Source: Balanoglossus misakiensis (lineage: Eukaryota > Hemichordata). Taken from it: a stretch of DNA of 64,000 nucleotides. Position 1 is the stretch's first letter. The number at the start of each line of letters is the position of its first letter. The stretch is from contig CM082596.2 of NCBI GenBank assembly GCA_040954595.2, forward strand, positions 2,666,001 to 2,730,000, written 5' to 3'. Below, piece by piece: positions 39,483 through 52,555 of this stretch. Made by a program: the position numbers and the translations under genes. Under the pieces are notes generated by a model. It did no database searches and was not told the DNA's origin. It worked only from the letters and a program-made list of their open reading frames with translations.

Positions 39483-42137
39483 TGCACGTACCTGCTGCAT
39501 TCCGGTTGCAGGTGTGAGAGGAACGCTTAACAGTCGGGACTTCTACAGTCAAAAGTCGTTGGAGTTTATTTGTAAGTCCCTAATGCCGTGTTTCACTTGA
39601 CTGCTATGTGACAAGAATTTCCAGGCGGGAAAATGAAGTCCTATCGCCGTAGCCGCATGCTCCAAAAATCGATCAGACGATTAATCTCTTCGCGTAAGCA
39701 GACGTTTGCTCATGAGTAGTCCTCTTCTCCCCCGAGACAAGCCAGGGTTCTTGTGGATTAATAGATAAAGCAGAAGTCGATGACGTACACTTGATATATG
39801 GCAGGTCTCACTAGTGCAGCAACAAATTTTCAAATCCATCAACACTGGCGCAGCTTTGAGTGAAACACACACTCGTTTCCACATTTGTCATATTGGTTGT
39901 ATTATTACAAGTGATATGTTCGTCCGTCTCGTCAGTAAAAATCGGAGCTTCGCGCTCGAGTCGCCTCATTATCATATTCAGCAGTCGAGAACTCAACGTG
40001 ACCCTTCGTGCACAGCCATGTTTGAAACATCTATCGAACAGATGTTCATTTAATCAATTATTAAATGATACTAATAATATAAACTGACACAAGGCGTCAA
40101 TAAAATCAATCTTGCATCTCTTCCTCTGGTTTGCAATGAATCCGATATCACTGCGCGCAGTCACGAATGCCTATAATTTGAAATATGACTCAATAATGCC
40201 CCAATTGAGTTGGAGAAACCGTCCGAAACTCTTTATTAACGCTATCGCTTGTCGTTAACCCAACTGGGGGGCGGGTACACATCACATAATCGCTGACGTC
40301 AACAGAACCTGTGGACGATGAGGCACATAAATTGTCGACGAGAGGTGAAACTTGAAAATTGTAGAAGACGTACAGTGACTGGCATCAGGTACCCGTTGTT
40401 TCCAAGAAGTATACATGAATTGATTAATTAGAAGTCAGTCTGTGTCTCGTTTAAATTATTATCATCACCATCACCATGATTGTTAAAGCAACGTGAACTT
40501 ATTTAGTTAATTGTGCAGCATGTGCTATTAGGAAAAGATCAAAATGAACATTATAAGGTTATTCTAGTCTCGTCACCTCGTAAAAATATCATCACCTCAA
40601 GACTTTCTGGGACAGGGTTAACAAATTTACGACTGTCACAGGAATATACAGCAAAAATAGTTGCAGGTGGGGGCATACTGTGCGTAATAGTTACATTGCA
40701 CACGTATTAGTGTCTGCTCCGACTGTTTTATGTATATTGCGATGTTGGAGATATAATCATTGGTTTATTATTGAGACATAATTATTGTTTTATTAAATAG
40801 ATAAAATATAATTCATTTCCATCCATGAGGCAAAGATAATTTATCGCATGGAAAGAACTCCTTGAGTTGGGAAGGAAATCGAATAATCAATCTGTAAGAT
40901 TGTTTATCTCTACAAGAAACTTAATTGTCTGATCAGAATATATAGGAATTGAGTATAGCTATATAGGCCTCAACCAGAAAAACACAATTTGGTCGTCTGT
41001 GAGGCCACCATGATATATGTTGTTCTACTTTCTAGTATAGTGGTACGCACTGTAACTGAGGCCTTTTCGTCCATATATTTTTGTGACCGAGATTTTAAAC
41101 TTTATATCTGTTTCAAAATCTGTTTGATGAAGGATACACAATCTGTGTAATCTTGCCCACTGTTACTATCTATAGAATTACTTAGACATCAGTGCATCAA
41201 CTCCCCGTTAACTGTGACACTATCTCTCCCAATGAGCAGACGATAAACTTGAACGAGTCATCATCGCAAGGTCTCGCACAAAGGGTTGTGTGTTTCCGTG
41301 GAATTAACGCTGCAGTTTTCCGACCGATTTTACTTCCCGCAGCCCGGAATAAGTTTCATTTTATGGAGTTGTCGATAGCATCTGACGACAGATGCAGATT
41401 TTTCATGTGGTGAAGAATCTTTTAGGCGCTGTTAATGACTACTGCATCACGAAGCAGCGTCTATACAAGTGTAGATGGTGAATACTAATTCAATTACGAC
41501 AGAATTCCACACATAGCTATTAACTGAATGACCTTGCTAGTTCCATCATACATGCGAACAAAAAGAAAAGCTGCCGATCCTCCGAGCGAATTTGACTTGC
41601 ATGCAACTTGAATGAAAAACTTCTAGGCTTTGTAAAGTTCATCCTGGTGTTTTATCCACTTCCCAGACAGCAGTTTATTCATAACTGTGTCACGTTCTGT
41701 GTAGTGCCATGTTTATAGTTAAACATCAATCGATTAAACACTTGCAAGTCAAACGTAATAATGTGTGCCGCGTCGATTCATGACAAAATGCACAAAAGTC
41801 TACTTCAAAGTATGTGGCAGTAACACATCCATTTCGATTACAGCGTAGTTCTTTGACTCTATAGAGTTCGAAGCTCAATAGCCCATTCAGTTTGTTTAAA
41901 AAGAGTGGAACTGTGGTTTTTGAAAACATATTGAACGGCTTGTCATAGCATGAATCAATATCGGACACAGAAGTTTGCGATATATCATGTTATTGGAGGG
42001 AAGGTTGAATTTAGCAACCGTTTCTGTCTGAAGTGTAGGGAATTCTGAGGTTCACCAAAGAGCGCCGATGTCGCCTGAAATTATAAATTCTTTCCTTCAT
42101 TCTTGCTCTCGCAGTCTCCACTGCGTGGCAGCTTTTT

Positions 42138-42151
42138 GCGCCCTCAGTTGG
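42138..42151 (-). promoter_or_regulatory. CTCF-like motif
   Basis: CCAACTGAGGGCGC on the minus strand agrees at 12 of 14 positions with CCASYAGRKGGCRS. It sits between R2 and the ankyrin gene. Single-motif evidence only. Confidence 0.3.
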
Positions 42152-42945
42152 TGAACTTTCAATACATCCGCTCTATAACTTGTTATCAAGGTGTTCGCAA
42201 TGCAATCAGGTCATCTGTGTCGCAGCTGTAGTATACTAAAAGTAGTGTACACATGATCCATAATTTCGCCTCTGGGTAATCCTTGCCATGGTGTGTGTGA
42301 TGTCATCTCATTGATTCAAGAATACAAAGTCATATGCCGTGTAGGATTAGGGAAAACAAAGACACTGAGAAATTAACATTAAAATGGAAATCATCACAAG
42401 GACAGTAGTGGTTTTTATTCATGATATGGATATCACATACGTCTCAAATTCACAACTGCAATTTAAGGAATCTACAAGTGTGACCAAGTTATTATAAGAA
42501 AAGAATGATTCGTCTTTTTAGAAAGATTAGTCACTGTTATCTGCGTATCAAGAAGATCCTCTGAATTTTCAAGAAAAGTACATAAATTATAACACAACAT
42601 TGTTGATGCTTTAATAGGTTTTACATTACATGGTTTTAGGAAGACATCCATACAAACGTTTTTTGTTTTTTTCTTCAGTTACATAACAGCATCTGTTTAT
42701 ATTTATGAAGCCAGCGAAATATATACACCATTCAACATAAACAGTACTGATGAAAAACAACAAGTTAGAAGATTATGCCCTGTGCGGGCGCTACACTATT
42801 ATAATGTAACTGTAAATCTGAATCTTGCCTTGTGAGGGCATTTTACAACTATAAAGTATCAAGAATCTGAATCGTCAATCAATATGGCAACATTACAAAT
42901 GTAAATAACATTCATAATTGAAATATATTCATAAAAAGATGATCA

Positions 42946-42951
42946 TTTATT
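42946..42951 (-). terminator. Candidate polyadenylation signal of the ankyrin gene
   Basis: AATAAA on the minus strand, 65 nt after the stop codon. Distance and sequence are suitable; the cleavage site was not determined. Confidence 0.4.
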
Positions 42952-43015
42952 TAATTATGCTGTACATTTGTTCAAGGTTTGTCGAAGCCCTTTTCTTCCT
43001 TGATTCGTCCGGTGG

Positions 43016-43078
43016 CTACAAAATATTGCACGTATGAGACTGTTTCTGTGTGCCTTGTTCTTTGACATTGATGATTTT
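43016..43078 (-). CDS. Ankyrin gene exon 10: C-terminus and stop
   Basis: 20 codons (KIINVKEQGTQKQSHTCNIL) and TAG. Acceptor TTTTCCAG preceded by a good pyrimidine tract. Confidence 0.7.
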   Translation of the reverse strand, partial: KIINVKEQGTQKQSHTCNIL

Positions 43079-45422
43079 CTGGAAAAGAATTAGAAAAAAG
43101 TGATTAAAGATGGACAGGCATGGACAGTCATTCTATATACATTATCCACTTAACGTTTAGCCAGTGCGGCTACTTCTGGTTAGAAGTCTTTCAACATCTA
43201 CAAACGTCCCACTGTCTATTGCTTGATTCTACCAACATAGGATATAAACCTGGTGCTCCTGTTCACCACTCCTCATATCTCTCTCCCCACCTCTCTGTAA
43301 ATTGCAAATTAATGCCAACTCATGTTCACTCAGATTATATTATTAGATAACCCTTACTTCTTTGTTTCCCTTTGTTTTTGGTTCCTCTGTTTCACCAACA
43401 GCAATTCCCTGTCATTACAAAGAAATGGACATTTGTCAATTTTACAGTTACCGTAAATATGTGCTACATTATTTTGTAGCCATAATGTTGCTGTAAGCAA
43501 CTTGCTATAAGACTTTTCCATATGAGTAGCCCACAGTTCCGGTTTATTTTCATAAACTTCTTAAATCCTCAATTTGGATGACGCAAACTACTCAGATACT
43601 GTGGCTTCACATCGATCCAATTTTACCTGTTCTTTGTATTCTTCTAGTTTCTTGTCTATCAGCTGTATGACGTCAGTCATCTTGTACCTCTGGGCATACG
43701 TCCTCGCTGTCTCTTTCTTTGTCTCAATCTTCCCGTTTGAATTTTCGTGCTTCAACTACAAAATATAACCACAGAAACACACAAAGAGTCATCAGAACTG
43801 TAATGTTTACCTGTAAGAATGATGCTCAAGAATTTTTGTAGTCAACATTGTCCGAAACTTTGCTTAGTATAATTTCTCAGCATAGGAGACGTACCATATA
43901 GTACATTATATGTATTTTCGATAAAAGATACCTACCTCGAGGACGTATGCTACATCAATTCCCTGGTTTATGAGTAGTTCACACACAGCCCAGTTGCCAT
44001 GGCGAATTGCCCTCATCAACAATGACTCACCCGTGTCTGTCTGCTCGGTTAAACAGAAAACAATTTTAATATATAAATTCCTTTCAGTTTGCAAAAGATA
44101 CTAGGTTTATGGGAATTCGCATGTGAATCTATTAGTCTCATGATTGGGTCAGTGTTGTCGTTAAATTCAGTGCCACTTTTGTTTTTATCCATCAAGGAAA
44201 ACAAGAAGACACAAGTTTTCATATTCAGTTCAGTCCGACAGGGTAATAATACTCGAACAGGTTGCTGTTTACCGACTTGTACACTTACTGCTGCATTAAT
44301 ATCCGCCCCTTGTCCCAGTAGACTTTTCGTGAGTTTGGCATCTCCGTCATCTACAGCCATTGGAATGTTCTGAAGGAAAGAAGACAAGGAAGGGTTACTT
44401 CAGACAGCAGACTGACGGTCTGACTTGCTGATGTGACCGTGGGAACAACAAGGGACAATCCGTGACATAATAGTGATGTTTACCTTATTTGCAAGCGATG
44501 TCCTTTCTATGAGTTCATAGATGTCGTCCCAGCCCTTCTCCTCAGCTAAATCAAGGGCTGATTTATATTGGTCGCTGTCACCTGGCTATTAAAATAAAAT
44601 TTTAACACTGTTTGTGGGTTGCATTCACATTATACAAGACTCATTGCTCAAATACCGTGTTTCTGAGTGTATTCTAATTATTTTTAAAAAGGGAATAAGT
44701 TAACTTGGCAGCAACATTTGTTATCATGATCTGGTGTTTCTCACCTGGTTATTTCTGTAATTGATATTTATTCCACGTGCTATCAAAAGTCTCGCAACAT
44801 CTTTCTGTTCATTTGATATGGCTAGCATCAGCAGGTTTCTACCATTCTGTTTATAACAAAGAGATAATTGTTATAACCACCATATGATTATGTGACGCAT
44901 AACTGATGAAAAGCAATGTTAATATATTTGGAATCTAGATAATTCTTGATACAAATACATAAATGTTACCTCAGTGACGTCAATATCAGCCCCTTTCTTG
45001 ATAAGTTCCTCTGTTTCTTTGGCATCTCCACTCCTGACTGCTAAAATAATAGTCTGGATAGAAATATAACCATTTCGACATTCAGTTAACAATGGTACGA
45101 TAAGAAGATAGTTATATTGGAAATCAAATTCATGCAGTCATGTTGAATACTAGTTTATGAACTAACCTTGCTGAGTTGGTCTTTGTTGTCTGTTGTTGCC
45201 TTCCTCGACCGATGCACGACAAAACTACTAGAGATAAAGCAAACAAAAAGTCAAGCAAGTTATTATGGTGATTAGCAGAAATATATAATGTCATGAATAG
45301 TTTAGTTAGACTGCAGTGCCCTTGTACATATACCAAATTTTAAATTTTCGGTCAACCGATGGACATATCCTATCATAGCAAAAGAGAAAGATGACCTACC
45401 AAGTAGAAAAATATAGTGACAT
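43016..45422 (-). CDS. Ankyrin-repeat protein, ten exons, 266 aa
   Basis: Small protein made mainly of six degenerate ankyrin repeats, a fold that mediates protein-protein contacts; partner and pathway are unknown. Exons, 5' to 3': 45422-45400, 45227-45167, 45053-44970, 44846-44745, 44585-44484, 44369-44289, 44040-43936, 43755-43627, 43408-43358, 43078-43016 (stop TAG). All joins are GT-AG; every intron after exon 2 is phase 0. Exons 3-8 encode one repeat each (residues about 29-229). Exons 3-5 and 6-8 look like two copies of one three-repeat cassette: GDAKxTxxLxxxGADI, then LLMxAI...LLIxxGI, then an A..xA...D(I/V)xxLI unit. The C-terminal 37 residues are Lys/Glu-rich. The start ATG has an in-frame TGA 6 nt upstream, but exons 1-2 carry no conserved motif, so the N-terminus is less certain. 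Introns are short (76-350 bp). Confidence 0.85.
43358..43408 (-). CDS. Ankyrin gene exon 9
   Basis: 17 codons, GIAVGETEEPKTKGNKE, between GACAG and GAA|GTAAG. Short charged linker; phase 0 on both sides. Confidence 0.7.
43627..43755 (-). CDS. Ankyrin gene exon 8: repeat A3' plus charged extension
   Basis: 43 codons including ARTYAQRYKMTDVIQLIDKK, then EEYKEQ. Resembles exon 5 in its helix pattern and is longer at its start. Confidence 0.85.
43936..44040 (-). CDS. Ankyrin gene exon 7: repeat A2'
   Basis: 35 codons including SLLMRAIRHGNWAV and CELLINQGIDV. Shares LLMxAI and LLIxxGI with exon 4. Confidence 0.92.
44289..44369 (-). CDS. Ankyrin gene exon 6: repeat A1'
   Basis: 27 codons including MAVDDGDAKLTKSLLGQGAD. 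Shares AV, GDAK, T and GADI with exon 3 at the same spacing. Confidence 0.9.
44484..44585 (-). CDS. Ankyrin gene exon 5: repeat A3
   Basis: 34 codons including SALDLAEEKGWDDIYELIER. Counterpart of exon 8. Acceptor TTAATAG, donor AAG|GTAAA. Confidence 0.9.
44745..44846 (-). CDS. Ankyrin gene exon 4: repeat A2
   Basis: 34 codons including NGRNLLMLAIS and VARLLIARGININ, the best ankyrin match in the gene. Counterpart of exon 7. Confidence 0.92.
44970..45053 (-). CDS. Ankyrin gene exon 3: repeat A1
   Basis: 28 codons, TIILAVRSGDAKETEELIKK followed by GADIDVTE. Matches the second half of an ankyrin repeat; its counterpart is exon 6. Confidence 0.88.
45167..45227 (-). CDS. Ankyrin gene exon 2
   Basis: 61 nt between CTCTAG and CAAG|GTTAG. 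It encodes a basic then polar linker (VVHRSRKATTDNKDQLSK) before the first repeat. A second AG three bases downstream would also be a possible acceptor but breaks the join with exon 1. Confidence 0.65.
45400..45422 (-). CDS. Ankyrin gene exon 1: start, tentative
   Basis: 23 nt encoding MSLYFST plus two bases of Cys, ending CTTG|GTAGG. An in-frame stop TGA precedes the ATG by two codons. Chosen because its phase fits exon 2; a different upstream exon is possible. Confidence 0.5.
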
Positions 45423-48400
45423 CTCATATCATTCAACAAGTGGCACAGGACGCGATAAAAATGACAGAGCAGCTTGCGTTTGAATCGAAAATTCAATATG
45501 CACACAGTAAACGTAGCAGATAACGTGTTCGGTTCAACACTGAAACATATACCTCGGTGTGTCTTAGTCACGGTTTATGGCGTGAACAAACAAAAATAAA
45601 ATGTATTAAGATGACAACACTAGTAAAGTTTCCGTTTAATGGAACTCAACGCGGGCGTTAATATGGAGCCACAATGTAAGAAATTACACTGACCCTCTTG
45701 GGGACGATACATTTCCCTTTAACGGTAACTAAGAGTGGAACAGTTTTTCTCTCCCATTCTACTTGACATTGGATGTAACCCTGACGAACGTCAAAAACAT
45801 TTTCTATCAATTAGTGATCCTTTGTCCGGTTTGCGTCAGCCAGAAGTTGCATTAACCTTGACCTTCAATTGAGCATGATTGTCTGTGACAGCTAGCCTTG
45901 CCGACTGACGCACCAAAGATCTCTTTATTTCGCAATTATCGCATTTAGGAGGTTATTTTTTTAAAAGTGTTTGAAACTTCTCCCATTTTTGGCCTGTGAT
46001 CACACTTCACCACCATACAATACTGTGCTCTTGAGAACAGGTGTCAATTTTCTTTTGTAAACTATTTTTCAGTGTTTTGTTTTTGACATAGCGGTGTGTC
46101 AGATGTCAGGAAAGCTTTGACAACAGGACTAGCCCTGTCTGATACGCAAGTGAGCTGGCAGGATCTTAATATCCCAACCATCATCAGTCGTCGTAATTGG
46201 CATCGATCAGTTCAACTCAAAACCTGGCCTTCACACGCAATATCGACCATTTGAACGATCGGGCAAAGTTCCCATCAGTGTTTTACGCTCGCATTAGACA
46301 GATCTAGTTCCGTTCGCGCGGGTTGCAAATAGTCGTAAGGAGACCGTGATATCATTTTAAAACGCTTTTCGCTTAATGAGCAGTGACTGTCGTGTTGTAC
46401 GTGGCATTTTGCCGTCTAATGCAAAGTAGTGAGTTTCCGAATTCAACTTTTACGACCAGGCAGATAAAAGGAAATACGTGTAAAGTATAAACCGCTAAAT
46501 GGTGGCAACACACTATAATTCGAGCCAAGTGACAGGCGATGATTGGGTTATCATAGCTTAAATGTCATGTCAGTGTGATGTCTGTTATATCGACACCTAG
46601 GGAGACGATTCTTCGCGGATGATAGTCAGTCATTTATTCGAATGATATCACCAATCTCGGAGAGAATGTCAATTAAACTTGGTTCTCTCTTAGCACGGAC
46701 TGACACCGCTATACATAATGACCAAATAAAAAACAGTCGGGCTTGTTTGTGCGACAATATTAACCATCAATTCTCCCCTCGCACTTAAACATTCAAAGCA
46801 ACACACAGTATCGGCGGGTAATGTGATTGCAAAATCAAATCAAGGGAGATTGAGCGACTTTGGGTCGATAGAAATTCTTAATGACCCACTTTGTGCAATT
46901 GAATCGTCGAGAATCATTGCGGCAAAGGGTGTAGTCGGGTCATCAGAATTGGATTGTGAGATATGTGATCTAGCAAGGTGAACATTTCTGCTCCAAAAAG
47001 CACTATGACGTCATTCTGTTGCCTTCAACCACGGTTTAAGCGATGTCTGCAAGGTTCAAACTTTACAAGACCAGGTGACTAATCTGAGATTAGTGATAAG
47101 GTCACTTGAATCATCTTGTTTTCCCCATCGATCGACATACGCATTTCTCTGACGTATACCTCTTTGACAAATGTCCCCAGGTTGTGATTTCTACTAATTG
47201 GTCATACGAGAACAGCGCTCTATATGCGACATGTCCCATTAGGCATTTTCTGTGATTTTCTTCAAGATACAAATTTAATACAAAAGTAAAATGTGCATTT
47301 ACAGACAACTGCAAAGTTATATGCAATAGTAGAGACAGAGACAGAGAGAGGGTTGGAAAAAGATAGACATATTCATATAGGCCTACATCATACACATATA
47401 CATATACCTTCTCAACGCACTCATAGACACAAATGGAGTGCCGATGGTACATGTACTACATTGTGCCAGTGAGCATGTTGAGTCTGACATGTTGTGATGT
47501 GTGAGCTACAGTCTGAGCAGCGCGGTAGTTCAACTTTACGGAGCATCAAACTACAAAAGGGACTACTGTGATGAAACAATTCACCTCGACGCAGGTATCA
47601 GGTTGCCTCCAGGCAAACAACCATTACTTAGGCGAGGCCTTTGACTTTCAAATGCTTCGCGAAAGTCCATTCACCCTAGAGCTTTACGTGTAGAAAATCT
47701 ATAAAAAAACATGGCTAACAGAAGTTGGAGCATGTAGCTTTTAAGTTAAGTGATTTGACCCAAATGCTGAACATCTATAGTCGTAAATCAACACCGAGCT
47801 GCGGATGTGAGTGCGATGTTGTTTTGTTGATATTCCTGGTTCAGATGTGATGCAAAAAGAGGATGAAAAAGGAAAACGTGGGGCGTGTGCATCAACAATA
47901 ATAAAATTGTACTCATCAGTCTGAAACTTAAGTTTATACTCGACTTTATGTACACTTCCTTTGCATTCTCGTGAACATTTTTACATCGGGTTTACACCTC
48001 AAACCTTTACATGACTCCAACAAAGCGACACATGATCACTCGTGGCTTAAAATCATACATGAAAGAAATAATCAAACCATGATTGCCTTTGGGGAAACGA
48101 TTTGTACTGCGAAAGAGACCTTCACAAATCACGACATTAAAAAAAAATCGGCCTCCGATACACAATAACTCATTGTTGACTTGTTCGACGTTAGCATCCG
48201 TTTTTGCCACTACAAGTTCATATGTAGTAAACGGCAGTATATGAAATCACTGAAAATGATGAAACAGACTGGCTTCAGTTTATATTTCCATAAGCACAGC
48301 TTGAACTTCAAATTGGATCACGGTGATAAATAATTTAAACCATTAAATCAAATATACACCTGTGTTTAAAAGCTAAAAGTCACTGTCATCGCATTTTACA

Positions 48401-51400
48401 ATGAGCGAGATAGTGTCAAGGCAGATTAGACATGGCTACTTATGTCGTAAATGGGGTAGAATAAATGTAATCTAAATTAAAAACAGTGTTAAAAGTGTGT
48501 GGTTTGTTAACAGAGACAAAAAAGAATTACCGGCGACGAGGGGAATACATCCCACTGCTGTTGGACACCCTGCGTCCTCGCAAATCTTCGAAAAGTTCAG
48601 GTCTCGGAGCCTGTAAGTCCAAACTTTGCACGCTGCTTTGTTACACGCCTGTTGGTTTCAACATGTTCCATATCATTGTGTCAGATCCTTTTATGTGCTG
48701 TGTATTAACTTGGGGAGTATTGGCTCAGTAGCTTCAATTGTGACGCGAGAGGATCATTTGTAAACAGCCTGACCTGTTTGAAATTCGTGTCGCATCTTCT
48801 TGTCAACGGACATGCTAATGTGGTCTCATTCCTAGGCCTGAATGTCTGTCTCGACCGTATACCGGGTACTTCTTTCGGATCCGTCTGTTTACTTGAAATG
48901 TACTAATTATGTTCATTAGGCCTGTTTTGACGGCAAGCTGTGTTTTTGAATATCAGACAAATACTAGGGGCAGTACATGACCGAGAATTTGGTTTTCTGA
49001 TGGCACAGAAGACTGTTCTCCTACAGAAATATTGAGATTCACGAATATGAGTTCTCCAAATAGGAAATGGTCCATTAGTCACCAATTACTATGTATTTTG
49101 CGACTGCTTCCTGAACCCACGAACAGACAAATGCCTGATACTTGTATGAAAGCATCGTGATGCCACTTGAGTTACATCTCACATATGTTTAATATGTTAT
49201 TTTCAACGAAAAATCTGATGTACATTGAGAATGCCTTTGAAGTGGCCATGGTCTTTTTCGAGTACCAGGTGCATACAACACTCAAGAGTGCCAGAGGCGA
49301 TACTTTTCACATGGGTTGACGTAACTCGTAAAGGTCTTTTTTTCACTTCTTTCACTCTGAACGGGTAATAGAGTTTATGTGTTGATAATTACTTTATATT
49401 TTAATAAAAAATACCCTTCGGCCATTTGTCTACAGGGGACAGAACCTTATATTTGACTTATACTGCGCTTAATTACCGTCACTATTATAACTGCGTGTAC
49501 GCTTCGTGTCCATGGTTACGTTGACATAAATATGTCAGGCTGTAAATAAGATGACTATAAAACTATACATATAAATATGAAAGGTGCTTGAGATTTTTCT
49601 TACTGTAACCTAACTGTCTAGGGCAACTTTGCTTTAGTTTGGCGTTATTCTGTACAAATTTATTTTAACATTAGGAGCTCGTCTTATTGAATGGCTAAAT
49701 TTCTTTTGTTCACAAACATCTTATTGGTAGAAATAGCCTGTGTATTGACATGGCATATCAGAAACTGGTCGTGTCACTATAAATAGCATGTGCCACCTGG
49801 ATAAAGCGTAACACGCCATTAAAGACATATGCACCATCTGCAATAACATGTCGCGATCGATCTGAGGAGCCTCTTTAACTGCGAGTCTTAGTCATAAAAG
49901 AGGATTACATGGCTAGTTTGATCACAGTGTAACGATGCGTCATCAACAGCGCAATAATTCCCCTGATATGGTTGTCACTTTGTGCGATTCATTGCACAAA
50001 TGATGTCAGTTACATCCCTCTTACGTTATTACAAAGAGACAAACGCCCAAAACATTAAGACTTACATGCGTGTCTGTATACATATACCCTATTTGTGCAT
50101 CTTATATATATTGCCAGTTGAGTTCATTTTCCAACGGAGTGCAAAATTCAATTTAAGTTCCCATATACGCTGAGGTCAACATGAAAACAAAAGCAGGGTT
50201 TTCTGTGGTGAGTGTATTTTGACGTCTACCGGTAATGCAGTAGGTTGTAAAAGGACCTCGTTTCTGACTTTAAGTAGAAAATGTGGAAATCATTTCCCTT
50301 GGGTTTTCTACAAATGTAAAGGTGCGTTCCAAACAGTCGAATTAAGTGACAGAACTTTTAATGCGTGAAGGCTGGCTACATTATTTGGCTCGTGTAGGCC
50401 TCTTCTTCTTACTGGTTTGTTCTAAACTCTATAATTTGTTTGCAGAAATACGCTTTAATGATATGTCACAAGCTTTAATCTACGTGCTTCGCGCAATGAA
50501 TTTTATAATCTGCAGCTATCAGGGACAGTGTGCTCTCAATGAAGTATTGAATGTCCAATGAGTCCAGACTGTAAGCAACCCAGACACATTTATTTGTAAT
50601 CTCTAAGACTATTACTGGCTGAAAATATGGGTCTTGCCCTCAAGCGCTAGCTATCAATCATAACACATACAAAAGCAACTTTATGAACCTTTTGCAGAAT
50701 ATATATGTAGCAGATAGTTTTGCGATTGCAGCGTCGTCGCGAACACAGTGTTAGACTTTGTAATTATAGCACACGATGGAAACCCATTATGCGACCTGAA
50801 ACTCATTTTCGCAATCTCTCCTCACGTAAATAACTTAATAACCCCAATGGACTTAATAGGTTCCTTGTTACTGTTGACAACATCTAATCTGTAATTATCA
50901 CGTCCTACAGAAAGCTCGTGAAGGCATCAAGGACAGTAGTAACTTAAGCCTACACAATGCCCTATGGAGGACGTACGTATATATACCGTACATCATTGCG
51001 TTTTATGTGTCGGTTGATGAGTGGTTGTTTTCTGTCCGGCGCAAATATCGCTTCCGCTTGTCGCGTTGAGTTGTTCCCGGTAGGTTTTGTCTGGGTTTCA
51101 GGTCGTAAATATTCTTAATGTGCTGGTTGGCTCCGGTCTGTATTCTTCAAGGGGGAAATGGCAACACCTGATTGTGTCATGATTGTGTTGCTAACAGGAA
51201 GGAGAAACACGCATATGTAGAAACACGATAATTTGCGCATGACAGGGAAAATCTTCTTAAATGTATTGCACCATGTATCCACGGTGAATCTGCAAGTTAC
51301 GTTATCGTTACAATGTAAAAATGTTATGGTTTCTGCCATCAACTAATACAGACATATTTTATTCTTTATTACTGTAATATTTCCTAGTGCTGGCTATAAC

Positions 51401-52555
51401 CTGACTTCTGCTAATGCAGTACCTCACCAACAACCAAACATGTATAAATCATTCCTTTTGAGAGGCTTTTTGCTACCCATTAGGACCATCATCAAACGTG
51501 TCAGCACTGGTTTACGGCTTGACAAACTGATGGTAGAGTGATGTTGTAAAGATGCCTGTTTCACTGGTTACATTAAACTTAAGGTGAGAATCAAAGATAA
51601 GGTCACTAGGCAACAGTCGCTAAGGATCAATTCTCCAATTGTTAGACATTTGACGTTAGTTTCTTTGGCTTGACGCGGGTCTTTTTAACATTCAAAAGAT
51701 CCAGCAGCCGACCATCATGTTCACCAACTACCATTTCCTCAGTTGTTTCACACAAATCTTGAACACACAATAAAAGCCATGTTTTCCTTTTCCTAAATCC
51801 TTCTAATATACAAGAATAGTTTCCATGGAGAACATTCGCGAAGAACGGTAAACGAGAACTGAAATGCCAAGCCTTCTGAAGTGCCAGGCAACGATGATAG
51901 AATGTGTGTATTTTATGAAACTTAACAGAAATTAGTCATATAGACACACTTAAGAGGAAAGCACGGCGACTGGATTACTTCTGGGCTTTATTTAATTATT
52001 AGTCAGGGCTATTTCATCTTAAAGTGTAGCGGCAAATAAATGTGTCATCTCAAGCAAAGGGGTCAACACGAAGGGGCACATTCATTCAACTGATCTGTTT
52101 TCGTTGTCAGAGAAACGTAATCCATCCAACTTTTCCCACAAATCGTAATCTTATTCAGGTAACCATTACATCAATGTGTGGGTGGATATGTACATCTATC
52201 CGATAGCCAACTGATTCTCACCTTTTGATTAAGCAATCTCCACTTTGCTATAATTACATGAAATTACCAATCTCATTTTCATCAAAATATACTTTCATAT
52301 GAACGGGTGTGTTTTTCTAAGGTGCTATATCTAGGCAGATTTACTCTGGAATAATACGAATGAATTGGATATTGTTGTTTAAGCCCTGTTTAATAATTAT
52401 AACAGAAAATGATAGTGAATATTATACCATCTAAAATCAGTCTGTGAAATCCTTCAGTATCTTAAAAGTGCAGAATTTCAACTTTTAATTGTTTGAAAAC
52501 TGAACAAATGTTATGAAGCACATCTTCTAAACTTATACCCGGACTGCATCTTCAT
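45423..52555. other. Region upstream of the ankyrin gene, up to the gap
   Basis: About 7.1 kb with no gene I can support on either strand. The near end should include the ankyrin gene promoter. I noted only a short GACAGA-type run (47331-47351). Open frames of 60-113 codons lack recognisable motifs. Confidence 0.65.
47331..47351 (+). repeat. GACAGA-type microsatellite
   Basis: Imperfect AGAGACAGAGACAGAGAGAG run. It gives low-complexity frames on the minus strand. Confidence 0.8.

Larger units (their letters stand above)
39378..43015. other. Intergenic region between R2 and the ankyrin gene
   Basis: About 3.6 kb. Its left part should include the R2 promoter (paired CRE sites); its right part should include the ankyrin gene 3' UTR. 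A CTCF-like motif lies at 42138-42151. Open frames of 60-80 codons show nothing recognisable. Confidence 0.7.

Noticed and set aside
47111-47452. 113-codon minus-strand frame rich in Tyr and Val
   Set aside because: Largely derived from GACAGA and ATAC-type low-complexity sequence.
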